Shown here: piece after piece, positions 34,984 through 43,905 of the stretch
Position numbering within the stretch: the stretch's first letter is position 1
Layout of the letters: every line of letters begins with the position of its first letter
Assembly (NCBI RefSeq): GCF_019924045.1
Contig: NZ_JAHXBN010000025.1
Span: 1-64,000, forward strand
Length of the DNA: 64,000 nt
Direction: 5' to 3'
Origin: Dyadobacter fermentans
Lineage (GTDB): Bacteria > Bacteroidota > Bacteroidia > Cytophagales > Spirosomataceae
The notes under the pieces: generated by a model
The model's database searches: none
The model's input: the letters and a program-made list of their open reading frames with translations, nothing else
What the model was told of the DNA's origin: nothing
Made by a program: the position numbers and the translations under genes

Positions 34984-36738
34984 ATGAATTTGAATTTTAG
35001 GATGATGAAAAAGAACATACTGACTTTACTACTATCGGCAGTACTCGCCCTGCCGGGATTCTCGCAGACCGAAATACCCAAAACACAGCGCTTGAAATGG
35101 TGGCAGGAAGCTAAAATGGGCCTTTTTATACACTGGGGACCGGTTTCACGCATTGGGAAGGAGATCAGCTGGTCGCGCGAGGGATACGGCAAGGCTCAAT
35201 ACGACTCGCTTTACCGCGGCTTCAATCCTACCCGCTTCAATGCCAAAGAATGGGTGGCGCTGGCAAAGGCTTCGGGCATGAAATACATGGTGCTCACCGC
35301 CAAACATCACGACGGCTTCTCACTTTTCAACACCAAGACCAATAATTACAACATCATGCACACGCCATTCGGCCGCGATGTGTGCAAAGAGCTCGCCCAG
35401 GCCGCGCACGAGGCCAATATGCCCATCGGCTGGTATTTTTCCGTGGCCGACTGGAAAGACCCCGATTGCCGTAACCCGCAAACCAACGGCGTATTTGCCG
35501 AACGGGCACTGGAACAGGTGCGCGAGCTGTTGAGTAACTACGGCAAGATCAGCCTGCTCTGGATCGATTACGAAGGCTGGCCGACGCCGGTTGAACCTAA
35601 AAAAGTGTACGACCTCGCGCGCAAGCTGCAACCTGAAATCATCATCAACAACCGCCTCGAACCATTTACACCCGATGAGTCGCACGCCTATGTGGGCAAG
35701 TATGCGGACTATGCAACCCCCGAGGGCTTCGTAGCGGGCTATGGTAAGGTACCCTGGGAGACTTGCACCAACATGGGCCACCAATGGGCGTGGCGGTTCG
35801 GCGACAAGCCCCGCGATTTGAAGGAATCGGTACATACCTTGCTCCGGTGTGTGGGCGGAAACGGCAACCTGCTCTTCAACATCGGCCCCGACAGCACGGG
35901 CGTATTCCCGGCCAATTTTGCCGCGAGGGCCCGCGAAATGGGCGATTGGATTGCGAAAAACCACACCGCCATTTACAATACCAAAGGTGGCGTGTTCACT
36001 CCTGCGCCCGATTACGTAAGCTCCTATCGCGGGAAACAGGTTTTTGTGCATTTGCTGAATGCGGACAAAACGACTCTTGCATTACCGGCCATTCCAGCCA
36101 AAATACGGAGCGCGAAGTTGCTGGACGGCACGCCGGTTCAGTTTACCCAAACCAACAAGAGCATTAGCCTCACCTACCCTTCCGGAAAGATCGACCCTGT
36201 TGCCACCGTTGCCGTGCTGACACTCGACAAAGACGCGTCGACCATCGCGCCGACCGTGCCCCTGCCCGCCACCGGTTCCCTCGCGTACGCCCACCAGGCC
36301 ACAGCTTCGAGCTCGGTGGGCCAGTTCTACCACGATCCGGCTGCCGCATTTGACGATAATCCGAAAACAGCCTGGAAGATCGGGCGCCGCAAGGATGTCG
36401 ATTTCTCGAAATATTATGGCAAAAACCTGCATTACCAGTCGCCGGAGATCATGGCGCTGTACGAACCGACCGGCTGGCTGGAAGTAGACCTGGGCAAGCC
36501 CGAGACCGTAGGCCGCATTAAGCTCGGCGAGTCCAAATACGGGCAATCGGAAATCAAAAAGTTTGAAGTGTTGTATTTAAAAGGAAATGAATGGGTTTCA
36601 CTCGCGCAGGACACCCAAATGGGTGATTGGGACAAGACAGTCGCCCCTGTGAAAGCGCAGAAATTTCGGTTGGCCATTCAGGATTACCACGGCTATTTTG
36701 GAGTGAACGAGTTTCAACTGTTCCCTCCGGCCCCCTAA
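34984..36738 (+). CDS. GH29 alpha-L-fucosidase with C-terminal F5/8 type C (CBM32-like) domain
   Basis: A 584-residue secreted fucosidase. A signal peptide (MMKKN...ALPGFSQ) is followed by a GH29 barrel (about 30-330) with FIHWGPVSR, LTAKHHDGF and the nucleophile Asp195 in LLWIDYEG. A small beta-sandwich follows, then a discoidin/CBM32-like domain (about 465-584; AFDDNPKTAW, WLEVDLGKPETVGRIKL). It releases L-fucose from glycans in the periplasm or outside. The ATG at 34984 directly follows fucP; the ATG at 35002 would give a tidier signal peptide and is an alternative start. Confidence 0.94.
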   Translation: MNLNFRMMKKNILTLLLSAVLALPGFSQTEIPKTQRLKWWQEAKMGLFIHWGPVSRIGKEISWSREGYGKAQYDSLYRGFNPTRFNAKEWVALAKASGMKYMVLTAKHHDGFSLFNTKTNNYNIMHTPFGRDVCKELAQAAHEANMPIGWYFSVADWKDPDCRNPQTNGVFAERALEQVRELLSNYGKISLLWIDYEGWPTPVEPKKVYDLARKLQPEIIINNRLEPFTPDESHAYVGKYADYATPEGFVAGYGKVPWETCTNMGHQWAWRFGDKPRDLKESVHTLLRCVGGNGNLLFNIGPDSTGVFPANFAARAREMGDWIAKNHTAIYNTKGGVFTPAPDYVSSYRGKQVFVHLLNADKTTLALPAIPAKIRSAKLLDGTPVQFTQTNKSISLTYPSGKIDPVATVAVLTLDKDASTIAPTVPLPATGSLAYAHQATASSSVGQFYHDPAAAFDDNPKTAWKIGRRKDVDFSKYYGKNLHYQSPEIMALYEPTGWLEVDLGKPETVGRIKLGESKYGQSEIKKFEVLYLKGNEWVSLAQDTQMGDWDKTVAPVKAQKFRLAIQDYHGYFGVNEFQLFPPAP

Positions 36739-36764
36739 CCGGGGCATCCGGTCCTGAATGCAAA

Positions 36765-36797
36765 AAAGCACACGTCTCTGATTGAAACGTGTGCTTT
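36765..36797. terminator. Bidirectional terminator between the fucosidase and the sugar-isomerase-like gene
   Basis: The perfect 11-bp stem aaagcacacgt / acgtgtgcttt is preceded by a six-A run, which gives a strong U tract on the minus strand. On the plus strand the T run is short. Confidence 0.85.
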
Positions 36798-36817
36798 GAT
36801 ATCCTGGTCTGAAACCG

Positions 36818-37768
36818 TCAGGCCAGGATTTTTTGCAGGTTTTTATAACAAGTTTCCACGGTTTCGATACCCGGTGCGAGGTCGTATTCCACGAAGAAAT
36901 ATTTCAACCCGGCGATTTGCGCAGCTTCAAAAATCCGCTTGAACTCCACCACACCGGTCCCGACGGCGGTAATGGTCGAAAGGTCTGCTTTGATATCCTT
37001 CACATGCCAAAGCGGAAAACGGCCCGGATGCTCGTTGAACAACGCGACGGGGTCTTTTTTGGCTTTGGTAGCCCAGGCCAGGTCGAGTTCCATTTTCACG
37101 AGATCCTTATCGGTTTGGGACAATACCAACTCGTAAGGCGTTTTGCCGCCGTCCACGGGATCGAATTCGGTAGCGTGGTTGTGGTAAGCAAATTGCAGCC
37201 CCGCCTTTTTAGCGGCTTCCCCGGTTTTCTGGAACACTTCAATAGAGCTCTTGATTTCGTCGGTCGTGCCTACTGGCGTGCTCGCGCATACGAGGTAGCT
37301 CAGACCGGCCGAAGCCGCGTCGTCCACCAATTCCTGGTAATTGTCGCGGAGGTTCTTCATCGGCGGAATGGTAATGGGCTTGCCGTCGGAGCCGGTGGGC
37401 AGCTTGCGTCCCGGAGGCAATTTGAACGGTGCGCCCAATGCGTGGTGCGCACGCCAGGTCATACCGAGGCCTTCCACCAGCGCCTTGAACTCCTTCGGCT
37501 CATAGCCATAGTACTTACCCCGCGTGCTGAATGCGGATTCGATTTCCTTGTACCCAATTTTGGCGATTTGCTCCAATGTACCTTTCGGGTCGTTATTCAT
37601 TTTTTCAAAAACCGTGAAAAGCTGGATACCGACCGGCTTATCGGCGAGCGTTATGCCTGTCTGACGGGCTGCTTCGGCAAGCGAAGGCAGCATGAAAGTA
37701 CCGGCAGCCAATGCGCCCGCGCGGGTAAGGAAGTCTCTTCTGTTTATGTTGTTACGCATTGTTTTCAT
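36818..37768 (-). CDS. Exported sugar isomerase/epimerase-like TIM-barrel protein
   Basis: A 316-residue protein of the xylose-isomerase-like/AP endonuclease 2 TIM-barrel family. It begins with a Tat-type signal (NRRDFLTRAGALAAG), so it is probably folded in the cytosol and exported to the periplasm. Metal-site candidates are Glu and His residues in AYHNHATEFD, MELDLAW and LWHVKDIK. Exported members often occur in Bacteroidota glycoside-degrading clusters, where some act on 3-keto sugars; the substrate here is unknown. It starts 9 nt after the PQQ-dehydrogenase gene stop, so the two are probably co-expressed. Confidence 0.88.
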   Translation of the reverse strand: MKTMRNNINRRDFLTRAGALAAGTFMLPSLAEAARQTGITLADKPVGIQLFTVFEKMNNDPKGTLEQIAKIGYKEIESAFSTRGKYYGYEPKEFKALVEGLGMTWRAHHALGAPFKLPPGRKLPTGSDGKPITIPPMKNLRDNYQELVDDAASAGLSYLVCASTPVGTTDEIKSSIEVFQKTGEAAKKAGLQFAYHNHATEFDPVDGGKTPYELVLSQTDKDLVKMELDLAWATKAKKDPVALFNEHPGRFPLWHVKDIKADLSTITAVGTGVVEFKRIFEAAQIAGLKYFFVEYDLAPGIETVETCYKNLQKILA

Positions 37769-37777
37769 GTTTTAAGG

Positions 37778-40663
37778 TTAATTCTTAAACTTGATTTTGG
37801 AGAAAGACATTAGCGGCTCGATAGGCTTGGCTTCTGTGTTCCGGAATACAAGGTAAATATCCTGCTTGCCGCTGGTAGGTTGCAGGCCAATGCGGACCGG
37901 CGGCTGGGCGAAGCGGTTACGCGGTGCAGCAGCAGGTGCTTTGGCCGCGGCTCCCGTAGACGAGCCACCAGCGGCAGGAGCGGCTTCTTTTTTGGCGCCA
38001 TTTTCCAATTCAGCCATCATTTTAGCCATATCCACCGGCTTGGCTACGGCCAGTTTTTGCTGGCCGATCAGCGTGCCGGTCGGTGAGCCGAGGCGGACTT
38101 CGATGGTACCTCCCACGCTGCCTTCGCGCTGCTGGGCAGCCGCGTTGAGTTCGAGGGAATCAATACCTGTGAGGTCAATACCCGGGAATGCGATATAGCT
38201 GTTTTCAAATGCGACTACGGCAAAACCTTGCCCTGCCACGCCCAACGCTTTGGTTTCAACACCTTTTGTAACCGGCGCTTCGGCGGCATTCAGTTCGGGA
38301 CTGCGGAGGACAATCATTTCCTCGGTGGTTTGGGCCGGAACAGATTTGGTTGCTCCAACCGGCCGATCGGTATAAGCCGCGCGGATGATCACGGAGCCCT
38401 TGCCATTATCCGTTTTCGGGATTTGCGGCGTGTATTTCCCTTCCAAAGGCAACGTCGAAAGCGTCTTTTCGGTGCTATTGAGGATATATTTCACGATGAC
38501 TTCCACATCAGCCACCGGAAGCGCGGGGTGTGCGGCCATCGCTACTTCGCCCCAAACACCCGATCCGCCTTCGCGCACTTTCTTGACAAGCTTGTCCAAC
38601 GCGCCGGGATCGGCCTTGTATTTGTTGGAAACGTCCGCAAATGAAGGCCCTACCGATTTGGTATTCGGCTGGTGGCACACTTTGCAATCGCTTTTACTCA
38701 TCAACGCCTGAGCTACGGCAAATTGCGTGGTAGCGTCGACGCTGCGCTGGCTTTGTGCAACTTCCGCATAATCGAAGCCCTCCGCGGTGTAGTCGATGCT
38801 CACAGCTACCTGATTGGCCTTGATTTTACCATCTGCCGTGCTGCCGTCCTCCTTATCCGAAATACCTACCGCATAGCCGATAGGTTTGTTTGAAAAGAAA
38901 AATGTGCTGTTACCATCCAGTTTGATCGCCACTTTCGGCGGCTCGTTGCCTGCGATAATGCGGACGGACTGGCTGTTGCTGGCACCTTTGGAGTCGGTCA
39001 CCGTGAGCGTGGCGGTGTAAACGCCTGCCTTATCGAATTTCACCTTCGGATTTTCGGTAGCGAATACCTTCGGAGCAATGCCCGGGCTGGTTACTTTCCA
39101 GCTGTATTTCAATGCGTCGTTATCAAAATCCTTCGTGCCGTTGGAAGACAAAACGGTTTCAAATGGCACTGTTCCACCTTTTTTCTCCGCAGATACCGCC
39201 ACCACCGGCTTACGGTTGCCGCCATTGTACTCGATGCGCACCAGCCGCGAGTTATCGCTTTTGCGGAACCAGTTGCTGCCGTATTCGAGAATGTACAAAT
39301 CGCCATCCGGCCCGAATTTGATGTCGATCGGCTGCACCGGGTGATAGCTCGGCAGCACGCGCTCCATCGATTCATAGTCGCCCTGTGCGTTCATGGTAAT
39401 GGCCATGATCCAACCGCGGGAGAAGTCGGCGGCGATCCATTTGTTTTCGTAATAGGCCGGCCAGGGTCTTTTGGGTGCCTTGAAATCGGTACGGTGGTAA
39501 ACCGGGCCGCCTGTCGCGCTGCGCGAGCCTGAGCCTACGAGCGGGAATTTCTCGGACACGCCATAAGGATAGTAAATGAAGCTCGGCGCCGTCGGGAACA
39601 GCTCTTTCAAACCGGTATTGTTAGGCGAAGTGTTCACGAGATTTTTCGGGTCCTTTTTCTCGCCGGGTTTGTTATTGGCATAATCAAAAACCGGGAAAGC
39701 CTGATCGTTCCCCACAAACCACGGCCAACCGAAGTTACCCGGCTTACGCGCCTGGTTCAGCTCGTCGTACCCTCTTGGCCCGATCTCGGAATCCTCGTTC
39801 GCATCGGGGCCCACTTCGCCCCAGTAAATGTAGCCCGTCTTGCTGTCCACCGAAATACGCCACGGGTTGCGGTGGCCCATCGAATAAATCTCCGGGCGGG
39901 TTTTGGCTGTGCCTTTCGGGTAAAGGTTACCTTCGGGAATGGTGTAGGAACCGTCCGGTTCGGGGTGAATGCGGAGGATTTTGCCCCGCAAGTCATTCGT
40001 ATTACCCGCGTGTCCCTGATCGTCCCAGCTTTCGCGGCCGGGGCGCTCGTCGGTTTGGGCGGCTTTGTCATTACCGGTGTTGTTGCCGACCGTCAGGAAT
40101 AGGTTACCGTTTTTATCCCACGTCATGCCGCCGCCGGTGTGGCAGCATACTTCGCGCTGGGTGGTCACTTCAAGCATCACTTTCTTCGTGCTTTCCACGA
40201 GCTGGTCATCCACCAGGTCCCAGCGAGCGAGAATGTGTTTTTTCTCGCTCGGATGAGCGTAGTAGAGGTAAATCCAGTGGTTTTTGGCAAAATTAGGATC
40301 CAGGGTAATACCCATTAAACCCTCCTCCGCCTCGCGGGAAACACCTTCCTTGCTCACATACTTGGTATTAACCGGAATGGTCGTGATCAGCTCGGTCGTT
40401 TTCGTCGACGGATTGTATTTTTTCAAAGCGCCCTTCCGCTCGATAATGTAGGAGCTGCCGTCGGGCAATACTTCGAATGCCATCGGTTCGTCGAGGTTGT
40501 CGGCCAGGACCACCGGTGTAAAACGACTTTCGTCAGGCTTGGTGACGGTGTCCTGCATCGTAAATGCAGCGAGAGCGGCGACCGTAATCAGCTTGGCCGA
40601 CCAGCGGACCGTAGAGATGAGGCTTTTGCGCGGGATAGGTTTGAGCATAGGTATGTACATCAA
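37778..40663 (-). CDS. PQQ-type sugar dehydrogenase fused to PKD, cytochrome c and CBM6-like domains
   Basis: A 961-residue exported protein. Order: signal (about 20-40), soluble glucose-dehydrogenase-like beta-propeller (about 50-480; CCHTGGGMTWD, LRGKILRIHPEPDG, YWGEVGPDANED), PKD domain (about 485-575), cytochrome c domain with haem site CKVCH (Cys660-Cys663-His664) and a probable Met axial ligand in EVAMAAHP, and a C-terminal CBM6-like domain (about 745-961). It could oxidise a sugar outside the cytoplasm and pass electrons through its own haem. An Ala/Pro-rich insert (about 887-915) splits the CBM. The gene lies 91 bp behind the TonB receptor. The start could also be 15 nt later. Confidence 0.88.
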   Translation of the reverse strand: MMYIPMLKPIPRKSLISTVRWSAKLITVAALAAFTMQDTVTKPDESRFTPVVLADNLDEPMAFEVLPDGSSYIIERKGALKKYNPSTKTTELITTIPVNTKYVSKEGVSREAEEGLMGITLDPNFAKNHWIYLYYAHPSEKKHILARWDLVDDQLVESTKKVMLEVTTQREVCCHTGGGMTWDKNGNLFLTVGNNTGNDKAAQTDERPGRESWDDQGHAGNTNDLRGKILRIHPEPDGSYTIPEGNLYPKGTAKTRPEIYSMGHRNPWRISVDSKTGYIYWGEVGPDANEDSEIGPRGYDELNQARKPGNFGWPWFVGNDQAFPVFDYANNKPGEKKDPKNLVNTSPNNTGLKELFPTAPSFIYYPYGVSEKFPLVGSGSRSATGGPVYHRTDFKAPKRPWPAYYENKWIAADFSRGWIMAITMNAQGDYESMERVLPSYHPVQPIDIKFGPDGDLYILEYGSNWFRKSDNSRLVRIEYNGGNRKPVVAVSAEKKGGTVPFETVLSSNGTKDFDNDALKYSWKVTSPGIAPKVFATENPKVKFDKAGVYTATLTVTDSKGASNSQSVRIIAGNEPPKVAIKLDGNSTFFFSNKPIGYAVGISDKEDGSTADGKIKANQVAVSIDYTAEGFDYAEVAQSQRSVDATTQFAVAQALMSKSDCKVCHQPNTKSVGPSFADVSNKYKADPGALDKLVKKVREGGSGVWGEVAMAAHPALPVADVEVIVKYILNSTEKTLSTLPLEGKYTPQIPKTDNGKGSVIIRAAYTDRPVGATKSVPAQTTEEMIVLRSPELNAAEAPVTKGVETKALGVAGQGFAVVAFENSYIAFPGIDLTGIDSLELNAAAQQREGSVGGTIEVRLGSPTGTLIGQQKLAVAKPVDMAKMMAELENGAKKEAAPAAGGSSTGAAAKAPAAAPRNRFAQPPVRIGLQPTSGKQDIYLVFRNTEAKPIEPLMSFSKIKFKN

Positions 40664-40754
40664 AGTGAACCATTTAATATATGACTTTCATTGAATGCGC
40701 ATCAAAAGCGGAAAGCAGGGGAAGCCTCCCCCGCCCTCCTTTCATCCATCAGTG

Positions 40755-43700
40755 TTAAAACTCGTAAGACACCGAGAGCCAAAAACTCCTCGGGAGAATC
40801 GTGCGTCCCGGCATCATTGTTCCTTTTTCCACGGCAGCGAAGTTGCGGAACTGGTCGCCGCGCACGTCACCTTCGGTCAACACTCTCGCATTGAGCAGGT
40901 TATCCACCCAGAAACGGGCATTGATCGCCTTGGTAAAATTGTAACCTGCACCACCTTTCATGAGCACATAGGCCGGTAGTTTGTAGCTATCGCTCGGAGA
41001 CGTAAAACGCGATCCGATGTAGTTCCCTGCCAGGTAGATATTGAACTTCTTGTAGTCGTAAGTGGCCGACAATTCGGTATTGAAAACCGGGACACGCTCG
41101 GTACGCTTGCCTGTAAAGCTATAAGTGGTATCGCCCAGGATCGCCATAATAGCCGAGTTCGTGTTGGTATTCGCGGTATAATCGGTGTATTTCGAATCCT
41201 GTAAAGTACCTGTCCAGCGGAGGCTCAGGGCCTTCGTCAGCTTGTAGGATGCCTCGAATTCAGCGCTGTAAGTACGGGTCGAGCCAAATGCAACGAGAAC
41301 CTGGTTACCCGAGGAAATGGTCGGTACGGTGATGGACAACGACACATTCTTGATCGCAGAATAGCTGGCAGAAGCAAACAGTGAAAAGTCGTTTTTCGCA
41401 TACTTCACCCCCACTTCACCCAGGTACACAGGACGTTTCTTGATCTTCGCAGGATCGTACGCGGTTGCGTTGTAATCCGCGATGGTTGGCGCATTGTAGG
41501 CACGGGTAGCGCGTGCGAAGAGTGCCGCTTGATTATTGATTTTGTAGTTCAAACCTGCTGTGGCCGCCCAGTTGGTGATTGTTTCGGAATAATCGGTGTA
41601 ACCGGCGATCGTCAGGCCTGCACCTTTGGTATAATCCGGCGTGCCGTCAGCCTTGAATGCATAGAACGGACGGCGACCATCCACATTCTGATTATCGACG
41701 CGCGCACCGAGGTCGAGGCGCCATTTGGGGTTCAAAGTAATCTCGTCGGACGCGTAGGCAGACAATGTACGCGTGTCGCCAATGACCGTGGTCAGGTTGG
41801 TGGCCGTGATTTTCGCACCCGTTGGTGAGGTCAGCAATCTCTTAGGATTTTCCTTGAACTCCTGCTGGTAAGAAAAGTTGTAGTTAGGCCCGTCATTGCG
41901 GTTGAACTGGTGGATACCTACGCCGAAGCCCACATTATGGTTACTGATTGACTTTTTAAAATCCAGATAATCTACAATCTGCACATCCTTACCCTGCTGG
42001 CCGATGCCGGTCACATTCACAATCCGGTCTCCTGCTTTCAAACCGACCTCTGAGCCATCCAGGTAATAGTAAGGTGTCGATCCGTTGTAGGTTATAATGC
42101 TGGCCGGGATCCCCGCCGTCACGGTCCGGTTGGTGTGCTGGTAGCGGAAATTGTTGTTCACTTCCCAGCCGTTGTCAAGCAGGTAGTTGAACTGGAAACC
42201 GCCCGAACCCTGCTTGGTATGAATACCGTCGGCGAAATCGTAGTTACGCGTTACACCGCTGGCATCGGTATAGCTGAACTTCGTATCTACGGTCGCCAGC
42301 GACTGGGTTACCATATCGAAATTGCCGGATTTGGTGGGCTTGCCGGTTCCGTCGTAAGGATAGAAGCTGGTCAGCATCCATTGCACCTTGTCGTTCAGAT
42401 ACTTTCCATAAACCCGCACGAAGCCTTTCTGGTTTTTGAAATTGAAAGTCATATTGCCTTTCAACTGACCGCCCTGGTTGGCTGTATAGCCCGGCGGCAC
42501 AATGCCTTTGTCGGTACGGAAAAAGCCGCCGATGTTGTAGCGGATCTGGTCGCTTACCTTACCGCCGACGTTACCATCGAGGCGGTAGAGGCCTTGCGAA
42601 AGACCGGTAGTAGCCTTGAACTTGCCATAAGTTTTATCCGCGCCGGTGTAGCTCAGGTTGTTGATCACCGCGCCCGGCGTGTTGGCCATCACAATCGACG
42701 CATTACCGCCGCGCACGGCTTCGATGTTTTTAATGGTCAAATCGGTTTTATAGTACTGATCCACAGAAGGAATGGAATTGAAACCCGTCGGTAGTACCGG
42801 CAAGCCGTCTTCCATGATCCCGAGGAAAATGTAGCCGCCTTGCTGCGGAAAACCGCGTACCCACACGTTACCAGGTCCGTCGCCACCAGTACTTTCCACC
42901 GTCAGACCTGGGATCGCTTTCAGAAGGTCGGTACTGTTCAACGGCGCGCGGGTTTGAATGTCTTTATTATTGATTGTGGTGATCGCCACACTGCTTTCGA
43001 TCTTTTTCTTCGGGTTACCGCCCGTCACGACGATTTCCTGCAATTGCAGAATGTCGTCCTTCATTTCGATGTTCAGCTGTACATCCTGGCCCGCTACCTG
43101 TATTTCCTTCTTAACAGCCGTGAAACCAATGCTCGTCACGTTCAACGTATAGCTACCATCGGGGATGTCGGTAAAGCTGTAAGTTCCGTTAATGTCCGTT
43201 ACGACGCCCAGGTTGTTGTAGCTGAGTATCACCGTTACGCCGCTGAGCGTCTCGCCCGAAACGTCGGTGATCTTCCCCGATACCGTGTATCCTGCGGCCC
43301 GGCTCCGGATGCTCGTCGCGGCACCAGCCGCCGATTTGTCCGACCGGCTGATGATGATCAGGTTATCCGTCACCCGGTAATGCAGCCCGAGCGGTTTCAA
43401 CGTTTCATCCAGTACCTTATATAATGGTTTTTGTGCCGCCTTCACACTCACCTTCCGCTCGCTGCCGATCATTTTGGCGCTATACACAAACTTTCCGTTC
43501 ACTTGTTTTTCCAGGCTTCCGAGCACATTTTCGATACCCTGCTCCTGGATATCTACGGTCACTTTTTTGGACAAAAGCGCCTGCGCCTGACCGTCCGTCG
43601 CTTGGGCTGTACCAAGCGCCCACAATCCCACAAGTAAAAACTGGCACAGCGATATCCGCATGACTCTGAAAATAAATTGAAACTTAAAAGCTTCTTTCAT
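40755..43700 (-). CDS. TonB-dependent receptor with N-terminal STN signalling domain
   Basis: A 981-residue outer-membrane receptor. A signal peptide (about 12-35, ending AQAT) is followed by a secretin/TonB short N-terminal (STN) domain (about 45-120), a CarboxypepD_reg-like domain (about 140-220), a TonB-box-like LQEIVVTGG, a plug (about 240-350; VWVRGFPQQGGYIFLGIMEDG) and a 22-strand-type barrel ending SFWLSVSYEF. It is not of SusC type and has no SusD partner. The STN domain and the adjacent FecR and ECF sigma genes show a FecA-like surface signalling receptor. The ATG at 43700 was chosen because it precedes the signal peptide; upstream starts add 42 unrelated residues. Confidence 0.92.
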   Translation of the reverse strand: MKEAFKFQFIFRVMRISLCQFLLVGLWALGTAQATDGQAQALLSKKVTVDIQEQGIENVLGSLEKQVNGKFVYSAKMIGSERKVSVKAAQKPLYKVLDETLKPLGLHYRVTDNLIIISRSDKSAAGAATSIRSRAAGYTVSGKITDVSGETLSGVTVILSYNNLGVVTDINGTYSFTDIPDGSYTLNVTSIGFTAVKKEIQVAGQDVQLNIEMKDDILQLQEIVVTGGNPKKKIESSVAITTINNKDIQTRAPLNSTDLLKAIPGLTVESTGGDGPGNVWVRGFPQQGGYIFLGIMEDGLPVLPTGFNSIPSVDQYYKTDLTIKNIEAVRGGNASIVMANTPGAVINNLSYTGADKTYGKFKATTGLSQGLYRLDGNVGGKVSDQIRYNIGGFFRTDKGIVPPGYTANQGGQLKGNMTFNFKNQKGFVRVYGKYLNDKVQWMLTSFYPYDGTGKPTKSGNFDMVTQSLATVDTKFSYTDASGVTRNYDFADGIHTKQGSGGFQFNYLLDNGWEVNNNFRYQHTNRTVTAGIPASIITYNGSTPYYYLDGSEVGLKAGDRIVNVTGIGQQGKDVQIVDYLDFKKSISNHNVGFGVGIHQFNRNDGPNYNFSYQQEFKENPKRLLTSPTGAKITATNLTTVIGDTRTLSAYASDEITLNPKWRLDLGARVDNQNVDGRRPFYAFKADGTPDYTKGAGLTIAGYTDYSETITNWAATAGLNYKINNQAALFARATRAYNAPTIADYNATAYDPAKIKKRPVYLGEVGVKYAKNDFSLFASASYSAIKNVSLSITVPTISSGNQVLVAFGSTRTYSAEFEASYKLTKALSLRWTGTLQDSKYTDYTANTNTNSAIMAILGDTTYSFTGKRTERVPVFNTELSATYDYKKFNIYLAGNYIGSRFTSPSDSYKLPAYVLMKGGAGYNFTKAINARFWVDNLLNARVLTEGDVRGDQFRNFAAVEKGTMMPGRTILPRSFWLSVSYEF

Positions 43701-43905
43701 ACATTTGACTGTTTTATTGAGGTTAGATTTTGATAAAACAATCCCCGTTATCCTTCTTTGGACGGATAGTATTTGCGGTCGAAAACAAATATGGGGATTC
43801 ATGAGGGTCGGGCATGTTGGTAGCATTGTCCGACTCTTTTTTTGTGATTACTTTCTTCTATATACGCATGGTATCCGGGGTTTTGAATGGGTTTAAAAGG
43901 GTTTT

